Positions 50,662 to 58,809 of a DNA stretch of 64,000 nt are shown piece by piece (the first letter of the stretch is position 1; each line of letters opens with the position of its first letter). A program made the position numbers and the translations under genes. The notes beneath the pieces are model-generated. The model was not told where the DNA came from. It saw nothing but the letters and a program-made list of their open reading frames with translations, and did no database searches. The DNA is from JACPTG01 sp964504135. Its GTDB lineage: Archaea > Nanobdellota > Nanobdellia > Woesearchaeales > UBA10216. The DNA lies in NCBI GenBank assembly GCA_964504135.1, contig CAZDCW010000004.1:1-64000 (forward strand), given 5' to 3'.

Positions 50662-51107
50662 TTTTTAGCCACGAAAAGCTTCTGCTCATTGATGTAAAGC
50701 TTAATGTGCCTCCTGTTCCTGAAAAAGCCGCCCTTGGCCTTCCTGTAAAGGTCGTTAAACACTGACTTCTCAACCAGCCCCTTAGCCATAATCTGCCCCA
50801 AAAAAGCCCTCTGAAGCCTAATCCTGGCAATCCAGTCCGCCTTTCTTGAAAGCCGGGCTGTCTTGCTGCCCTTCCTGCTGCCAGCGCCCTTCCTCCTTCC
50901 CTTCCTCCTCTGATCAGCGGCAAAACGAATCCTTGCCCTTGAAATGCCTGCAGCAGGGAGCTTTGTGATTGCACGCTCTGCAATCAACGAGCGCACATCC
51001 TGTCTTGTTATGGCCTCCTTTATGTCAGCGAGCCGCTCAGGATTAAACCTTATTCTGGAAGCAGAGCATTTCAGTATCTGGCTGGCAAGCCTTTTCTGCA
51101 GCATCAC
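50658..51107 (-). CDS. rpl19e: Ribosomal protein L19e (eL19)
   Basis: A 149-residue eL19: QKRLASQILKCSASRIRFNP at the start, then a Lys/Arg/Gly-rich stretch (RRKGRRKGAGSRKGSK) and a long C-terminal helix. Archaea/eukaryote-specific. Overlaps L32e by 4 bp. Confidence 0.94.
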   Translation of the reverse strand: MMLQKRLASQILKCSASRIRFNPERLADIKEAITRQDVRSLIAERAITKLPAAGISRARIRFAADQRRKGRRKGAGSRKGSKTARLSRKADWIARIRLQRAFLGQIMAKGLVEKSVFNDLYRKAKGGFFRNRRHIKLYINEQKLFVAKK

Positions 51108-51682
51108 ATTTCCCTCCTGGTCAGCACCTTATCCTTCTCCCTCTTCTCAGCCTCTTTCCTCTCCTCATCTGAAAGTGCAGGAGCCTCAGCAGCATCCTTT
51201 TTCAGCTCAGGCTTTTCCTCCCTTAACTCTGGTTTTTCCTGCTTTAAACCTGCCTGCTTTGACTCCGGCTTTTTCCGACTACGCTTCTCAAGCCTTGCTT
51301 TTACCTTCCGCTCGCCAACCACACCCAAACCCAGCTTTGAGGCAGCCTCCAAAATCAAAACAGCCTTTTTCAGGCCAACGCCGTGCCTGATAAGAGCAAC
51401 CTCGCGCTGCCTGTCCAGCCCCTCCAAATCGCCGACATTTGAAACCAAAACCCTTTTCATGCCCTTCCTGTCAAGATGGCGGACAGCTGCAGGAGAGCTG
51501 AATCCAATTTCAACATGATGAGGATGGCCCTTCTTACGCATCCTGAGCTTTGAATGAAGACCCCTGGGCCGCCTCCACTTTTTCGGAAGCTCCTTGCGCT
51601 TGTGAAAATCCTGAATGAGGAATTCAGGCTTCCTAGCCTTAGCCTTCCTCCTGACCTCCAAAAGCCTTGCGATTTCAGTCAT
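51104..51682 (-). CDS. rpl32e: Ribosomal protein L32e (eL32) with charged C-terminal extension
   Basis: A 192-residue eL32. The core (FLIQDFHKRKELPKKWRRPRGLHSKLRMRKKGHPHHVEIGFSSPAAVRHL) is followed by an added tail of about 60 residues rich in Lys/Glu/Pro with PEL/KPEL repeats, which is longer than in most archaea. Overlaps L6 and L19e by 4 bp. Confidence 0.92.
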   Translation of the reverse strand: MTEIARLLEVRRKAKARKPEFLIQDFHKRKELPKKWRRPRGLHSKLRMRKKGHPHHVEIGFSSPAAVRHLDRKGMKRVLVSNVGDLEGLDRQREVALIRHGVGLKKAVLILEAASKLGLGVVGERKVKARLEKRSRKKPESKQAGLKQEKPELREEKPELKKDAAEAPALSDEERKEAEKREKDKVLTRREM

Positions 51683-52215
51683 GGCCTGTCCCTGCTCTTC
51701 CTGATTATGTAAATGCCGTCCATGAATATGCGCCTGTCAAAGGAAGACCTCCTCGTTACCTGCTCCACAGAGGCTGCGAACTGAGATGCAGCGTCAATGT
51801 CCGGAGACTCAACAACAAGCTCCTGCCCCTCAACCTTGACTTTGATGCCTGGCAAAATCCTCAGCTTCCTCGGATGCTTCTCTCCAAAAAAATTCTTTAT
51901 CTGAAGTTCCTGGCCTGACACTGCCACATTCATTGGAAAGTGTCCTGAGCAAATCTTCATCCTGTAAACGTGGCCTGAAAAAACCCCTGAAACCATGTTC
52001 CTCAAGTGCGCCTTGGATGTGCCAAGCATCGTTCCTATCCGCTTCCCCTGCCCAGACCATTCCAGAACAACCTTACCAGGCTGGACAGACAGGCTTATAC
52101 CTGGAGTTGCCATCGGCCTGCTGACCTCGCCATTAGGCCCCTTCACTGAAAGCACGCCGTCCTTATAGGAAGCGGTTACACCCTGCGGCAATTCAACCTG
52201 CTCAGACTTCGCCAT
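51679..52215 (-). CDS. rpl6: Ribosomal protein L6 (uL6)
   Basis: About 178 residues: VELPQGVTASYKDGVLSVKGPNGEVSRPM, then KICSGHFPMNVAVSGQELQIKNFFGEK. ATG 52215 is chosen because it starts 4 bp after the S8 stop; the longer frame to 52272 lies inside S8. Confidence 0.94.
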   Translation of the reverse strand: MAKSEQVELPQGVTASYKDGVLSVKGPNGEVSRPMATPGISLSVQPGKVVLEWSGQGKRIGTMLGTSKAHLRNMVSGVFSGHVYRMKICSGHFPMNVAVSGQELQIKNFFGEKHPRKLRILPGIKVKVEGQELVVESPDIDAASQFAASVEQVTRRSSFDRRIFMDGIYIIRKSRDRP

Positions 52216-52219
52216 TTCA

Positions 52220-52615
52220 TCAGTAGCAGTACGAGACCAGCTTACCTCCGTAACCCTGCCTCTTGGCGTCAAAATGTGTCATGAGGCCCTTGGGCGTTGA
52301 AACAATCAAAAGGCCAAAATCCTTTGCAGGAAGATAGACTTTCTCAAACCTTTCATAACCTGCCTTGCCCACAGGAAACCTGGGGGTTATTACGCCGCAC
52401 TTGTTAATTGAGCCAATAAGCGAGACAACAATCCTTCCTCCCCTGCTGTCTGCATGCCCATCAACATCGCCCACGTACCCATTATCCTTCATAATCTCAA
52501 AAACCCTCTTAATCGTCGATGATGACGGCCGAATCTCACAGGAGTCCTTACCCGCCCTCTCGGCATTCAGCACCTTTGAAAGGGCATTTGAAAGCGTGTT
52601 GTTCAACATTTCCAT
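52220..52615 (-). CDS. rps8: Ribosomal protein S8 (uS8)
   Basis: About 131 residues: LNNTLSNALSKVLNAERAGK, and the C-terminal LIVSTPKGLMTHFDAKRQGYGGKLVSYCY are hallmarks. ATG 52615 lies 4 bp after the S14 stop; 52642 would overlap S14. Confidence 0.94.
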   Translation of the reverse strand: MEMLNNTLSNALSKVLNAERAGKDSCEIRPSSSTIKRVFEIMKDNGYVGDVDGHADSRGGRIVVSLIGSINKCGVITPRFPVGKAGYERFEKVYLPAKDFGLLIVSTPKGLMTHFDAKRQGYGGKLVSYCY

Positions 52616-52619
52616 ACAC

Positions 52620-52826
52620 CTACGAATATTTCTTGAAGCCAACCTGAGTGGCTATCTCCCTGAAGCATCGCCTGCACACATGCAGGCCGTACTTGCTGAT
52701 GTGGCCCCTTGTGTTCCAGCACCTTATGCATTTCTTCGTGAACTTCCCAAAGACCCGCTCCTTGGGCTTGTTATTCTTCATGTACCTGTTAAACTTCACA
52801 GAGTCATCCTTCAACTGCTTCAACAT
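52620..52826 (-). CDS. rps14: Ribosomal protein S14 (uS14), zinc-binding
   Basis: About 68 residues with C-x2-C zinc pairs (KCIRCWNTRGHISKYGLHVCRRCFRE). ATG 52826 is preferred; a longer frame to 52880 overlaps L5 by 29 bp. It has an N-terminal extension of about 30 basic residues compared with the usual 50-56-residue archaeal form. Confidence 0.92.
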   Translation of the reverse strand: MLKQLKDDSVKFNRYMKNNKPKERVFGKFTKKCIRCWNTRGHISKYGLHVCRRCFREIATQVGFKKYS

Positions 52827-52851
52827 TTTACGATACGAGCTGACAGTCAAC

Positions 52852-53367
52852 CTACTCAACCTCTCCAACGCCAACGTCAAAATTACTCTTCATAAAATCA
52901 ACTGCCTCCTGCCTAGTAATCCGGTGCTTTGCAGGAAGCCTGCGGCTCATAACAGCCCGCCTTTTGACCCTATAGCCTGCCCTTTCCAAAGTCACAGTTG
53001 CCTGCAGGCCCATCACGCCTATCTCAGGATCGTACTTAACCCCTGGAATATCAATATACTCCGGAATCCCAAAGGCAATGTTTCCAAAATCGTCAAAGTT
53101 GGACTCCTTAAGCCTGTTGTCCCTGCCTGAAACAAGCCTGCCGAGCAGCTCCATGGCAGCAGCCTTCCTGACAGTGACCATGCATCCAATAGGAAGCCCA
53201 AGCCTCAAGCCCCAATTCGGAATCCGCTTTTTAGATTTCGTCTTGACAGGGACGCGGCCTGTCATGTTCCTCAACAGCTTAAGCCCCTTCTCCAGCTTGT
53301 CCTGCTCCTTTCCAGTCCCGATATTGAGAGTCAGCTTCCCAATCCTGATCTGCCTGATATCACTCAT
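52852..53367 (-). CDS. rpl5: Ribosomal protein L5 (uL5)
   Basis: A 171-residue uL5: IGKLTLNIGTGKEQDKLEKGLKLL, then KSKKRIPNWGLRLGLPIGCMVTVR, and YDPEIGVMGLQATVTLERAGYR. It binds 5S rRNA. Overlaps S4e by 4 bp. Confidence 0.94.
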   Translation of the reverse strand: MSDIRQIRIGKLTLNIGTGKEQDKLEKGLKLLRNMTGRVPVKTKSKKRIPNWGLRLGLPIGCMVTVRKAAAMELLGRLVSGRDNRLKESNFDDFGNIAFGIPEYIDIPGVKYDPEIGVMGLQATVTLERAGYRVKRRAVMSRRLPAKHRITRQEAVDFMKSNFDVGVGEVE

Positions 53368-54050
53368 TGGACCACCCTGACAACTGGATGGTCGCGGCCC
53401 ACAACAATCGCAAACCTCTTAAGGGTCTGGACTGACTCGCCCTCGACGCTAATCACCAGCCTGGCGCCTGAAAAATCCTCAACAACCCCCATCCTTCCAA
53501 TATGCCTTCCACCTGCCATATAGGCCATCGCGCCCTTCTCAAGCTTTAGATGACTTATAATCTCCTGGGTGGGCAGCCTGATAAGAAGGCTGTCGCCTAT
53601 CGAATAAGCAGAGCCAGATGGAACAACCCTTCCGTCGTGAAGCGAAGCCTGGATGCTTCCGCCGGCAACCACTGTCTTGCGCACAACAGAGCAAACCTTC
53701 AGCGAAGCCTCCTCTGCGGGAATGGGGACAAGAGCCAGCTGGCCACGCAGGTTTACAATCATCCTATAATACTCGCCGGTGTCAGGCAATGACAGGGTAT
53801 CCATAAGGCCAACCTGGAATCTGGATTCTGTAATGGGCCTGTTATCAACAAGAACATTCTTGTTCCTTACAATCAGCCTTGCCTCCCTTGCAGATGAAGC
53901 CCTTCCGAGAACATCCCTAAGGATAACTGCCAAAGGCATGGACATCCCAAACCTGTGGCTGCCTGGAAGAGGCCGGGCTATAAACCTGGAAGTCTTCCTG
54001 GCAACAGGCCAAGTCCTTGGCGTAGCAAGCCGCTTCAAGTGCTGCTTCAT
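53364..54050 (-). CDS. rps4e: Ribosomal protein S4e (eS4)
   Basis: A 228-residue eS4: HLKRLATPRTWPVARKTSRFIARPLPGSH at the N-terminus, an S4-type RNA-binding part and a KOW motif near the C-terminus (HIGRMGVVEDFSG). Found only in archaea and eukaryotes. Overlaps L24 by 4 bp. Confidence 0.95.
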   Translation of the reverse strand: MKQHLKRLATPRTWPVARKTSRFIARPLPGSHRFGMSMPLAVILRDVLGRASSAREARLIVRNKNVLVDNRPITESRFQVGLMDTLSLPDTGEYYRMIVNLRGQLALVPIPAEEASLKVCSVVRKTVVAGGSIQASLHDGRVVPSGSAYSIGDSLLIRLPTQEIISHLKLEKGAMAYMAGGRHIGRMGVVEDFSGARLVISVEGESVQTLKRFAIVVGRDHPVVRVVQ

Positions 54051-54412
54051 TTCATCCTCCTCTTGTCTGAAACATCAAGCTCTGTAATCATAACATTCGA
54101 CGCGTCCACAGGATAGAAAGACTTTGAGCCATCATGCTTCTTCCTCTCCACGCCTGCAACGTAAACGCTTGAAATCCCTGTAAGCACTTTTTCAACCTTG
54201 CCAGCCCGGCCCCTGAACTGGCCCCTCATCACCTTAACAGCATCGCCCTTCCGCACAGGCACAGACCTTTTCTTATGCCTCTCCCTCAGCTGATCTGAAA
54301 GGTGAGCTGAGACAAACCTCCTCTGCACATGCAAAGGGGCGTTGAACCTGAACTTCCTCTGCTTAGAAGGCTTCCTGCTTCCTGTCCAGCTAGATGAAAA
54401 AGAGGCTCTCAT
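54047..54412 (-). CDS. rpl24: Ribosomal protein L24 (uL24)
   Basis: A 121-residue uL24 (L26e type): NAPLHVQRRFVSAHLSDQLRERHKKRSVPVRKGDAVKVMRGQFRGRAGKVEKV, which contains the KOW motif. Starts 4 bp after L14. Confidence 0.94.
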   Translation of the reverse strand: MRASFSSSWTGSRKPSKQRKFRFNAPLHVQRRFVSAHLSDQLRERHKKRSVPVRKGDAVKVMRGQFRGRAGKVEKVLTGISSVYVAGVERKKHDGSKSFYPVDASNVMITELDVSDKRRMK

Positions 54413-54416
54413 GACA

Positions 54417-54818
54417 TCACACCATCATCCCTGCAATCTTGGCAATCGCAGGCCACCTCTCGGCGACCTCCTTTGCGATAGGGCCCTTCAGCAATGTACC
54501 TTTTGGATTGCCCTTATCATCCTTAAGCACAACAGCAGCGTTATCCTCAAACTTCACCCTCATCCCATCAAGCCTCCTGAACTCCTTTGACTGCCTGACG
54601 ATAACCGCGAACACAACCTGCTTCCTCATCTCAGGATTGCCCTTCCTGACAGAAGCCAGGATAAGGTCGCCAATCCCGCAGGAAGGCTTGCGACCCTTCA
54701 CAGTCTTCAGCCCCTTAACAGAGATAACCCTGATTAATTTAGCGCCTGAATTGTCGCAAGTAGCAACAAGGCTCCCATGATTCAGCCCACGCGTAATCTT
54801 TGCCTTAATCGGTTGCAT
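54417..54818 (-). CDS. rpl14: Ribosomal protein L14 (uL14)
   Basis: A 133-residue uL14: GSLVATCDNSGAKLIRVISVKG and DGMRVKFEDNAAVVLKDDKGNPKGTLLKGPIAKEVAERWP. Overlaps S17 by 14 bp. Confidence 0.96.
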   Translation of the reverse strand: MQPIKAKITRGLNHGSLVATCDNSGAKLIRVISVKGLKTVKGRKPSCGIGDLILASVRKGNPEMRKQVVFAVIVRQSKEFRRLDGMRVKFEDNAAVVLKDDKGNPKGTLLKGPIAKEVAERWPAIAKIAGMMV

Positions 54819-55113
54819 TCAACACCTTCTCCACAATGACAAACTTCTTGGTCTTGCTCAGCGGACGGCACTCCATCACCCTGACCTTGTCCCCCTCCCT
54901 TGGAGAAATGCAGTCAGGGTTATGGACCTTCAGGGAAGTGTATCGCTTCTCGAACCTCTGGTATTTCCTGTCATACTCACGCCTCTCAAGGGAAAAAGAA
55001 GCTGTCTTCCTCATCCTCGCAGACACAATCTCGCCCTCAAAAGAGCGGCCCCTCAACTTAAGGGAGCCGTGCCTTGGACAGTTCACATCCCCACAATCGT
55101 TTTTTACATCCAT
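54805..55113 (-). CDS. rps17: Ribosomal protein S17 (uS17)
   Basis: About 102 residues: CPRHGSLKLRGRSFEGEIVSARMRKTASFSLERREYDRKYQRFEKRYTSLKVHNPDCISPREGD is the archaeal form. ATG 55113 follows the SUI1 stop by 1 bp; a longer frame lies in SUI1. Confidence 0.94.
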   Translation of the reverse strand: MDVKNDCGDVNCPRHGSLKLRGRSFEGEIVSARMRKTASFSLERREYDRKYQRFEKRYTSLKVHNPDCISPREGDKVRVMECRPLSKTKKFVIVEKVLNATD

Positions 55114-55114
55114 A

Positions 55115-55423
55115 TTAATCAGCGTCAATTGTCTCCGGACTGAAACCCATGGCCACAAGGCACCTTCTGACCTTGACCTTATGGTCACCCTGAAGCTCTA
55201 TCTTGCCGTCCTTCACAGTCCCACCGCAGGCAAGCTCAGACTTAAGCTTCTTCGCGACCTCCCTGGTATCAATCTCCTTTTCATTCAAACCCTCCACAAT
55301 GGTGCTCATCTTCCCAAACTTCTTGTTCTCCATGTAAACGCGTATGCGCTGACTCTCCTTAGCTATGGTCTCACATACGCAAATAGGCTTCGGCAAACCG
55401 CAACGCGGGCAAATTTCGTTCAT
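55115..55423 (-). CDS. Translation initiation factor SUI1/eIF1
   Basis: A 102-residue SUI1 family factor that controls start-codon fidelity. An N-terminal zinc motif (CPRCGLPKPICVC) precedes the core KMSTIVEGLNEKEIDTREVAKKLKSELACGGTVKDGKIELQGDH. Placed between L29 and S17 as in many archaea; the RNase P Rpp29 gene usually next to it is absent. Confidence 0.95.
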   Translation of the reverse strand: MNEICPRCGLPKPICVCETIAKESQRIRVYMENKKFGKMSTIVEGLNEKEIDTREVAKKLKSELACGGTVKDGKIELQGDHKVKVRRCLVAMGFSPETIDAD

Positions 55424-55611
55424 CCTTTTTTCTCCTTCCTCCTTGTAAGTATAACAGCGATGGCCCGCTTAAGCTGACGCATCTGGCCAGGGCTTTTGGG
55501 AGCCGTCCCGGTAGCTATCTGGGCGCCAGCCACCATGAGCTCCTTCCTGAGCTCAGGCAGCTTTGACTCCGCTTCCTCCTTCGACATCCTTTTCAGTTCC
55601 TTCCTTTTCAT
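55420..55611 (-). CDS. rpl29: Ribosomal protein L29 (uL29)
   Basis: About 63 residues: RMSKEEAESKLPELRKELMVAGAQIATGTAPKSPGQMRQLKRAIAVILT is the two-helix uL29 fold. ATG 55611 is chosen over 55623. Its 5' end overlaps the S3 end; it overlaps SUI1 by 4 bp. Confidence 0.92.
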   Translation of the reverse strand: MKRKELKRMSKEEAESKLPELRKELMVAGAQIATGTAPKSPGQMRQLKRAIAVILTRRKEKKG

Positions 55612-56214
55612 CAACAGCCTCACTAACTACAATCTTCTCCTCAAGCACCTCAACGCTGTCAGGAAGCACGATACCCGGGGGCATTATGCTGACCTTTATG
55701 CCGATGATGCCTGACTTCAACTTTGCAGTGCAATAAGCCTTCCTCACCTGCTCAACAGCAACGTCCCCGCATTTCTTTATGTAGCCTGCATAAACCCTCC
55801 ATGAGCGGCCACGCGCGCTGGGCACCTTTCCCGAGAGCTTTATCTCAATCCCGATTGCGCCTGAAGCGAGGGCATCCTCCATAGACTTGTGCATAATTCC
55901 CTTGAACCTCTTGGAGCCGAACTTCTCAAGNNNNNNNNNNGGGCATCAAGGTTAGGGCTCTCCACCTCGCTCAGCTCAATCTGGGGGTTCTCCAGCTTAA
56001 ACCTCTTTTTCAAAATCTTCGTGAGCTTGCTTATGTTCTGGCCCTTCCTGCCCACCACGAGCCCGGGCTTTGAAGTGAAGACTATAATCTTTTCCCCAAG
56101 GGGCGTCCTTATCATTGTAGCGTGGCTCAGGCCGACATTCCTGAGGTTCTCGCTGATGACCTCCTGAATCCTGTACTCCTTCATCTTCTGCGAAACGAAC
56201 TCGCGCTCAATCAC
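55553..56214 (-). CDS. rps3: Ribosomal protein S3 (uS3), interrupted by an assembly gap
   Basis: The N-terminal part (EYRIQEVISENLRNVGLSHATMIRTPLGEKIIVFTSKPGLVVGRKGQNI, with the KH motif) and C-terminal part (MEDALASGAIGIEIKLSGKVPSARGRSWR) lie on either side of ten Ns at 55931-55940. The frames do not match across the gap because its length is arbitrary. Real length probably about 220-230 residues with an acidic tail. Confidence 0.9.
55931..55940. other. Assembly gap (10 N)
   Basis: A scaffold gap within rps3. Flanking sequence belongs to the same gene, so the join is sound though its length is not known. Confidence 0.95.
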
Positions 56215-56645
56215 TTGCCCTCACCAACCAAAACCTCAACATGAGTCCTCTTCATAAGCCGCCTCCTCTTGCGGCCATAATGATAAGCCTTTGAACCCCT
56301 GTTAGCGGCAATATGGACAATCGCAAGCTTTCCTGAATCAAGGCCCATGTTCCTCGCATTCGCCTCAGCGCTCCTGATAATCCGCATAATCTCTGAGGCA
56401 GTCTTCATCGGAAACCTTCCAGGGCCAAGGGAGCCGCTGCGATGACCGGTGCCGCCCCTGTTAAACCTCCTGAAAGGCACAGCAGACTTTCCGCCAGCCA
56501 CGCTTCCAAGATACGCGACAGCGGCTGAAACAGGCTTGCCCCTGACAAAATCACATACCTCCACAGCCTGCTTGAATGAAATTCCAAGCCCGAGGCCACG
56601 GGCCCTGGCAACCTTTCCACCTTCTGCATTATTTTCCATAATCAC
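56211..56645 (-). CDS. rpl22: Ribosomal protein L22 (uL22)
   Basis: A 144-residue uL22: ISFKQAVEVCDFVRGKPVSAAVAYLGSVAGGKSAVPFRRFNRGGTGHRSG, then RRRLMKRTHVEVLV. Overlaps S3 and S19 by 4 bp each. Confidence 0.94.
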   Translation of the reverse strand: MIMENNAEGGKVARARGLGLGISFKQAVEVCDFVRGKPVSAAVAYLGSVAGGKSAVPFRRFNRGGTGHRSGSLGPGRFPMKTASEIMRIIRSAEANARNMGLDSGKLAIVHIAANRGSKAYHYGRKRRRLMKRTHVEVLVGEGK

Positions 56646-57031
56646 TTCACCGACAGGCTCGCACTGCTCCTTGTCGCGCCGATTCCAGGCGCATGATGCG
56701 AAACCTTCTTTCTCGTGGCAACGAACTCGCCCAGGTAATGCCCAAGCATCTCAGGCACAACGGCAACCAGTACAAATTCCTTTCCGTTATGAACAAAAAT
56801 TGACTTGTTGACCATCTCAGGCAGGACAACCATGTCCCTGCAGTGAGTCCTGATTTTAGGCCTGCCCTCCCTGACCTTCTTCAAAACCACCTTCTGCTCG
56901 TCACTGAAGCCGCGCCTGACGCTCCTTGCCTGCCTTGAGGGCAAAAGCTGGGCAAACTCCTTATGGCTCATTGACGCAAGCTCAGCCAATCCCTTTCCGC
57001 GATAAGTAAACTCCTTCTTAGCCATATGCAC
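56642..57031 (-). CDS. rps19: Ribosomal protein S19 (uS19)
   Basis: A 129-residue archaeal uS19: RKKVSHHAPGIGATRSS at the C-terminus and DMVVLPEMVNKSIFVHNGKEFVLV in the core. Start may be ATG 57025. Directly after L2. Confidence 0.94.
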   Translation of the reverse strand: MHMAKKEFTYRGKGLAELASMSHKEFAQLLPSRQARSVRRGFSDEQKVVLKKVREGRPKIRTHCRDMVVLPEMVNKSIFVHNGKEFVLVAVVPEMLGHYLGEFVATRKKVSHHAPGIGATRSSASLSVK

Positions 57032-57739
57032 TCACTTCCTGCCAGTCCTCCTTGGCCTTATAAGGCCGACCTTCGCACCTGGCGGCGCGTTCTTCCTCGC
57101 AATAGTAACCTTGCCCTTCTTTGAAGTCCTTGAGCCGCCGAACGGGTGGTCAACGGCGTTCATTGCAAGCGCGCTCACCCTCGGGTAAAGCCTGTTCCTT
57201 ACATTCATCCTATGCCACTTCCTCCCAGCCTTAAGGAATGGCTTCTCAGTCCTTCCAGAGCCTGCAACAACGCCAACAGAAGCCCTGCAGTCAGGATTAA
57301 AATCCCGAATCTTGCTGGAAGGCAGCATAACCTGAACCATCCCACCCCTCTTTGAAGTGACCTTCGCAAAAGTCCCTGAAGACCTGACAAACTTTCCGCC
57401 GTCACCAGGCTGGCTCTCAAGATTAAAAACCATGGTGCCCTCAGGAATATTCTTAAGAGCAAGGATATTGCCCTCCCTGGCGGCAACAGACTCGCCATGC
57501 TCAACAACATCGCCTGTCTTAAGGCCATGCGGGGCAATAAGCAACGACTCCTCAAGGCCAAACAACACCTTTGCAACAGGAGCAGTGTGGCCAGCTGAAT
57601 GCAGTATGTCAACAACCCTGCCAACCTCAACAGACAAGGGAATTGCCCTGTACCGCACATCGCCGATAAACCTGAAGCTCGGCGAACTATAAGTAAGCGA
57701 ACCCTTTCCCCGCTTCTGCTGAGTGAGATTCTTACCCAT
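57032..57739 (-). CDS. rpl2: Ribosomal protein L2 (uL2)
   Basis: A 235-residue archaeal uL2: GKNLTQQKRGKGSLTYSSPSFRF at the start and MNAVDHPFGGSRTSKKGKVTIARKNAPPGAKVGLIRPRRTG at the end; the conserved His of the peptidyl-transferase region is in VDHPFGG. Confidence 0.96.
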   Translation of the reverse strand: MGKNLTQQKRGKGSLTYSSPSFRFIGDVRYRAIPLSVEVGRVVDILHSAGHTAPVAKVLFGLEESLLIAPHGLKTGDVVEHGESVAAREGNILALKNIPEGTMVFNLESQPGDGGKFVRSSGTFAKVTSKRGGMVQVMLPSSKIRDFNPDCRASVGVVAGSGRTEKPFLKAGRKWHRMNVRNRLYPRVSALAMNAVDHPFGGSRTSKKGKVTIARKNAPPGAKVGLIRPRRTGRK

Positions 57740-57740
57740 A

Positions 57741-58001
57741 TCACATCAGCCCCAGCTGGGTGGCCACCTCAATAGCAGGCGAGCCAGCGGCAAGCCTCAC
57801 ATACGCCCTTTTCCTGCCTGAAGCGCCTATCATCGTCGAAACCCTATCAACCTTAACCTTGAACATCTTCTCAATAGCTTCCTTAATCTCCTGCTTTGAG
57901 GCTGACCTGTCAACCAAAAACACCAGCTTATTCTCAGACTCCATAAGCCTGATGCCCTTCTCAGTGGACAGAGGATACTTCGCAACCTTGAAAGGCTCCA
58001 T
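57741..58001 (-). CDS. rpl23: Ribosomal protein L23 (uL23)
   Basis: About 86 residues: YPLSTEKGIRLMESENKLVFLVDRSASKQEIKEAIEKMFKVKVDRVSTM. ATG 58001 overlaps nothing and follows the L4 stop by 1 bp; the longer frame to 58133 lies in L4. Confidence 0.94.
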   Translation of the reverse strand: MEPFKVAKYPLSTEKGIRLMESENKLVFLVDRSASKQEIKEAIEKMFKVKVDRVSTMIGASGRKRAYVRLAAGSPAIEVATQLGLM

Positions 58002-58002
58002 C

Positions 58003-58809
58003 CTAGCCAAAAAGGCCCTCCTTTCCAATCCTCGCCATAGCGCCATCTGTAAAAACAGCCATCCTTCCAGGACTCGCACCAGGCGCAAGCAGCTCAGCGT
58101 TAAGCATGCTGACCTCAACAATATCAACACCAAGATTCCTGGCTGATTTCATAAGGCTGCATTTTTTTGAAACAACAAGCAACGGGCCTGTTTTCCTAAC
58201 GTACTTGCGGCCCCTCATCCTGCCCTTGCCTGCCCTTATAGACCTTTCATGAGCCCTCTCAAGCTCGCCTGAAAATCCAAGCGCCAGCAACGCCTTGTGA
58301 ACATCTTTCGTTCTGGAAATATCCTCAAACTGGCCAGCCAAAACAAAGGGATAAGTGTCAGGAGGCATGTGGCCCCTGGCTGTGACCAAGTCCCTGCTCA
58401 GGGTTGCGGCAAGCGCAGACCTAATAGCCTTCCTGTTCTCCTTCCTGTTAATCTTAACAGCCCAAACCTTCTCAGCTTTAGGAGGATGAGCCCTCCTGCC
58501 GCCCACAGTGCCTGGGGCAAACGCGCCCTGCCACACAAACCTGCGGCCGCGCCTGCTCATAGTCTTCCTCGGAACCCTTGAAATGCCCATCCCGTAAGAG
58601 CCCTTATAATTCCTCCTCCTGCGCGAGAGCTTCGCAGACTGCCTCTTTCCAGCGCCAGGCGACGCGCCATAAGGCTGCCTCCTGTTCGCCTGGATTGCCA
58701 AAACAGCCCTCCTGATGAGGCCAGAGTCAACCACCTCGCTAAACTGGGCTGGCAAGTCAGCGAATCCTGACTTAGAGTTATCCGCGCCAATTATAGGAAG
58801 TTTCATCAT
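58003..58809 (-). CDS. rpl4: Ribosomal protein L4 (uL4)
   Basis: A 268-residue archaeal uL4: YGASPGAGKRQSAKLSRRRRNYKGSYGMGISRVPRKTM, and the exit-tunnel loop region RRFVWQGAFAPGTVGGRRAHPPK. Overlaps L3 by 4 bp. Confidence 0.95.
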   Translation of the reverse strand: MMKLPIIGADNSKSGFADLPAQFSEVVDSGLIRRAVLAIQANRRQPYGASPGAGKRQSAKLSRRRRNYKGSYGMGISRVPRKTMSRRGRRFVWQGAFAPGTVGGRRAHPPKAEKVWAVKINRKENRKAIRSALAATLSRDLVTARGHMPPDTYPFVLAGQFEDISRTKDVHKALLALGFSGELERAHERSIRAGKGRMRGRKYVRKTGPLLVVSKKCSLMKSARNLGVDIVEVSMLNAELLAPGASPGRMAVFTDGAMARIGKEGLFG

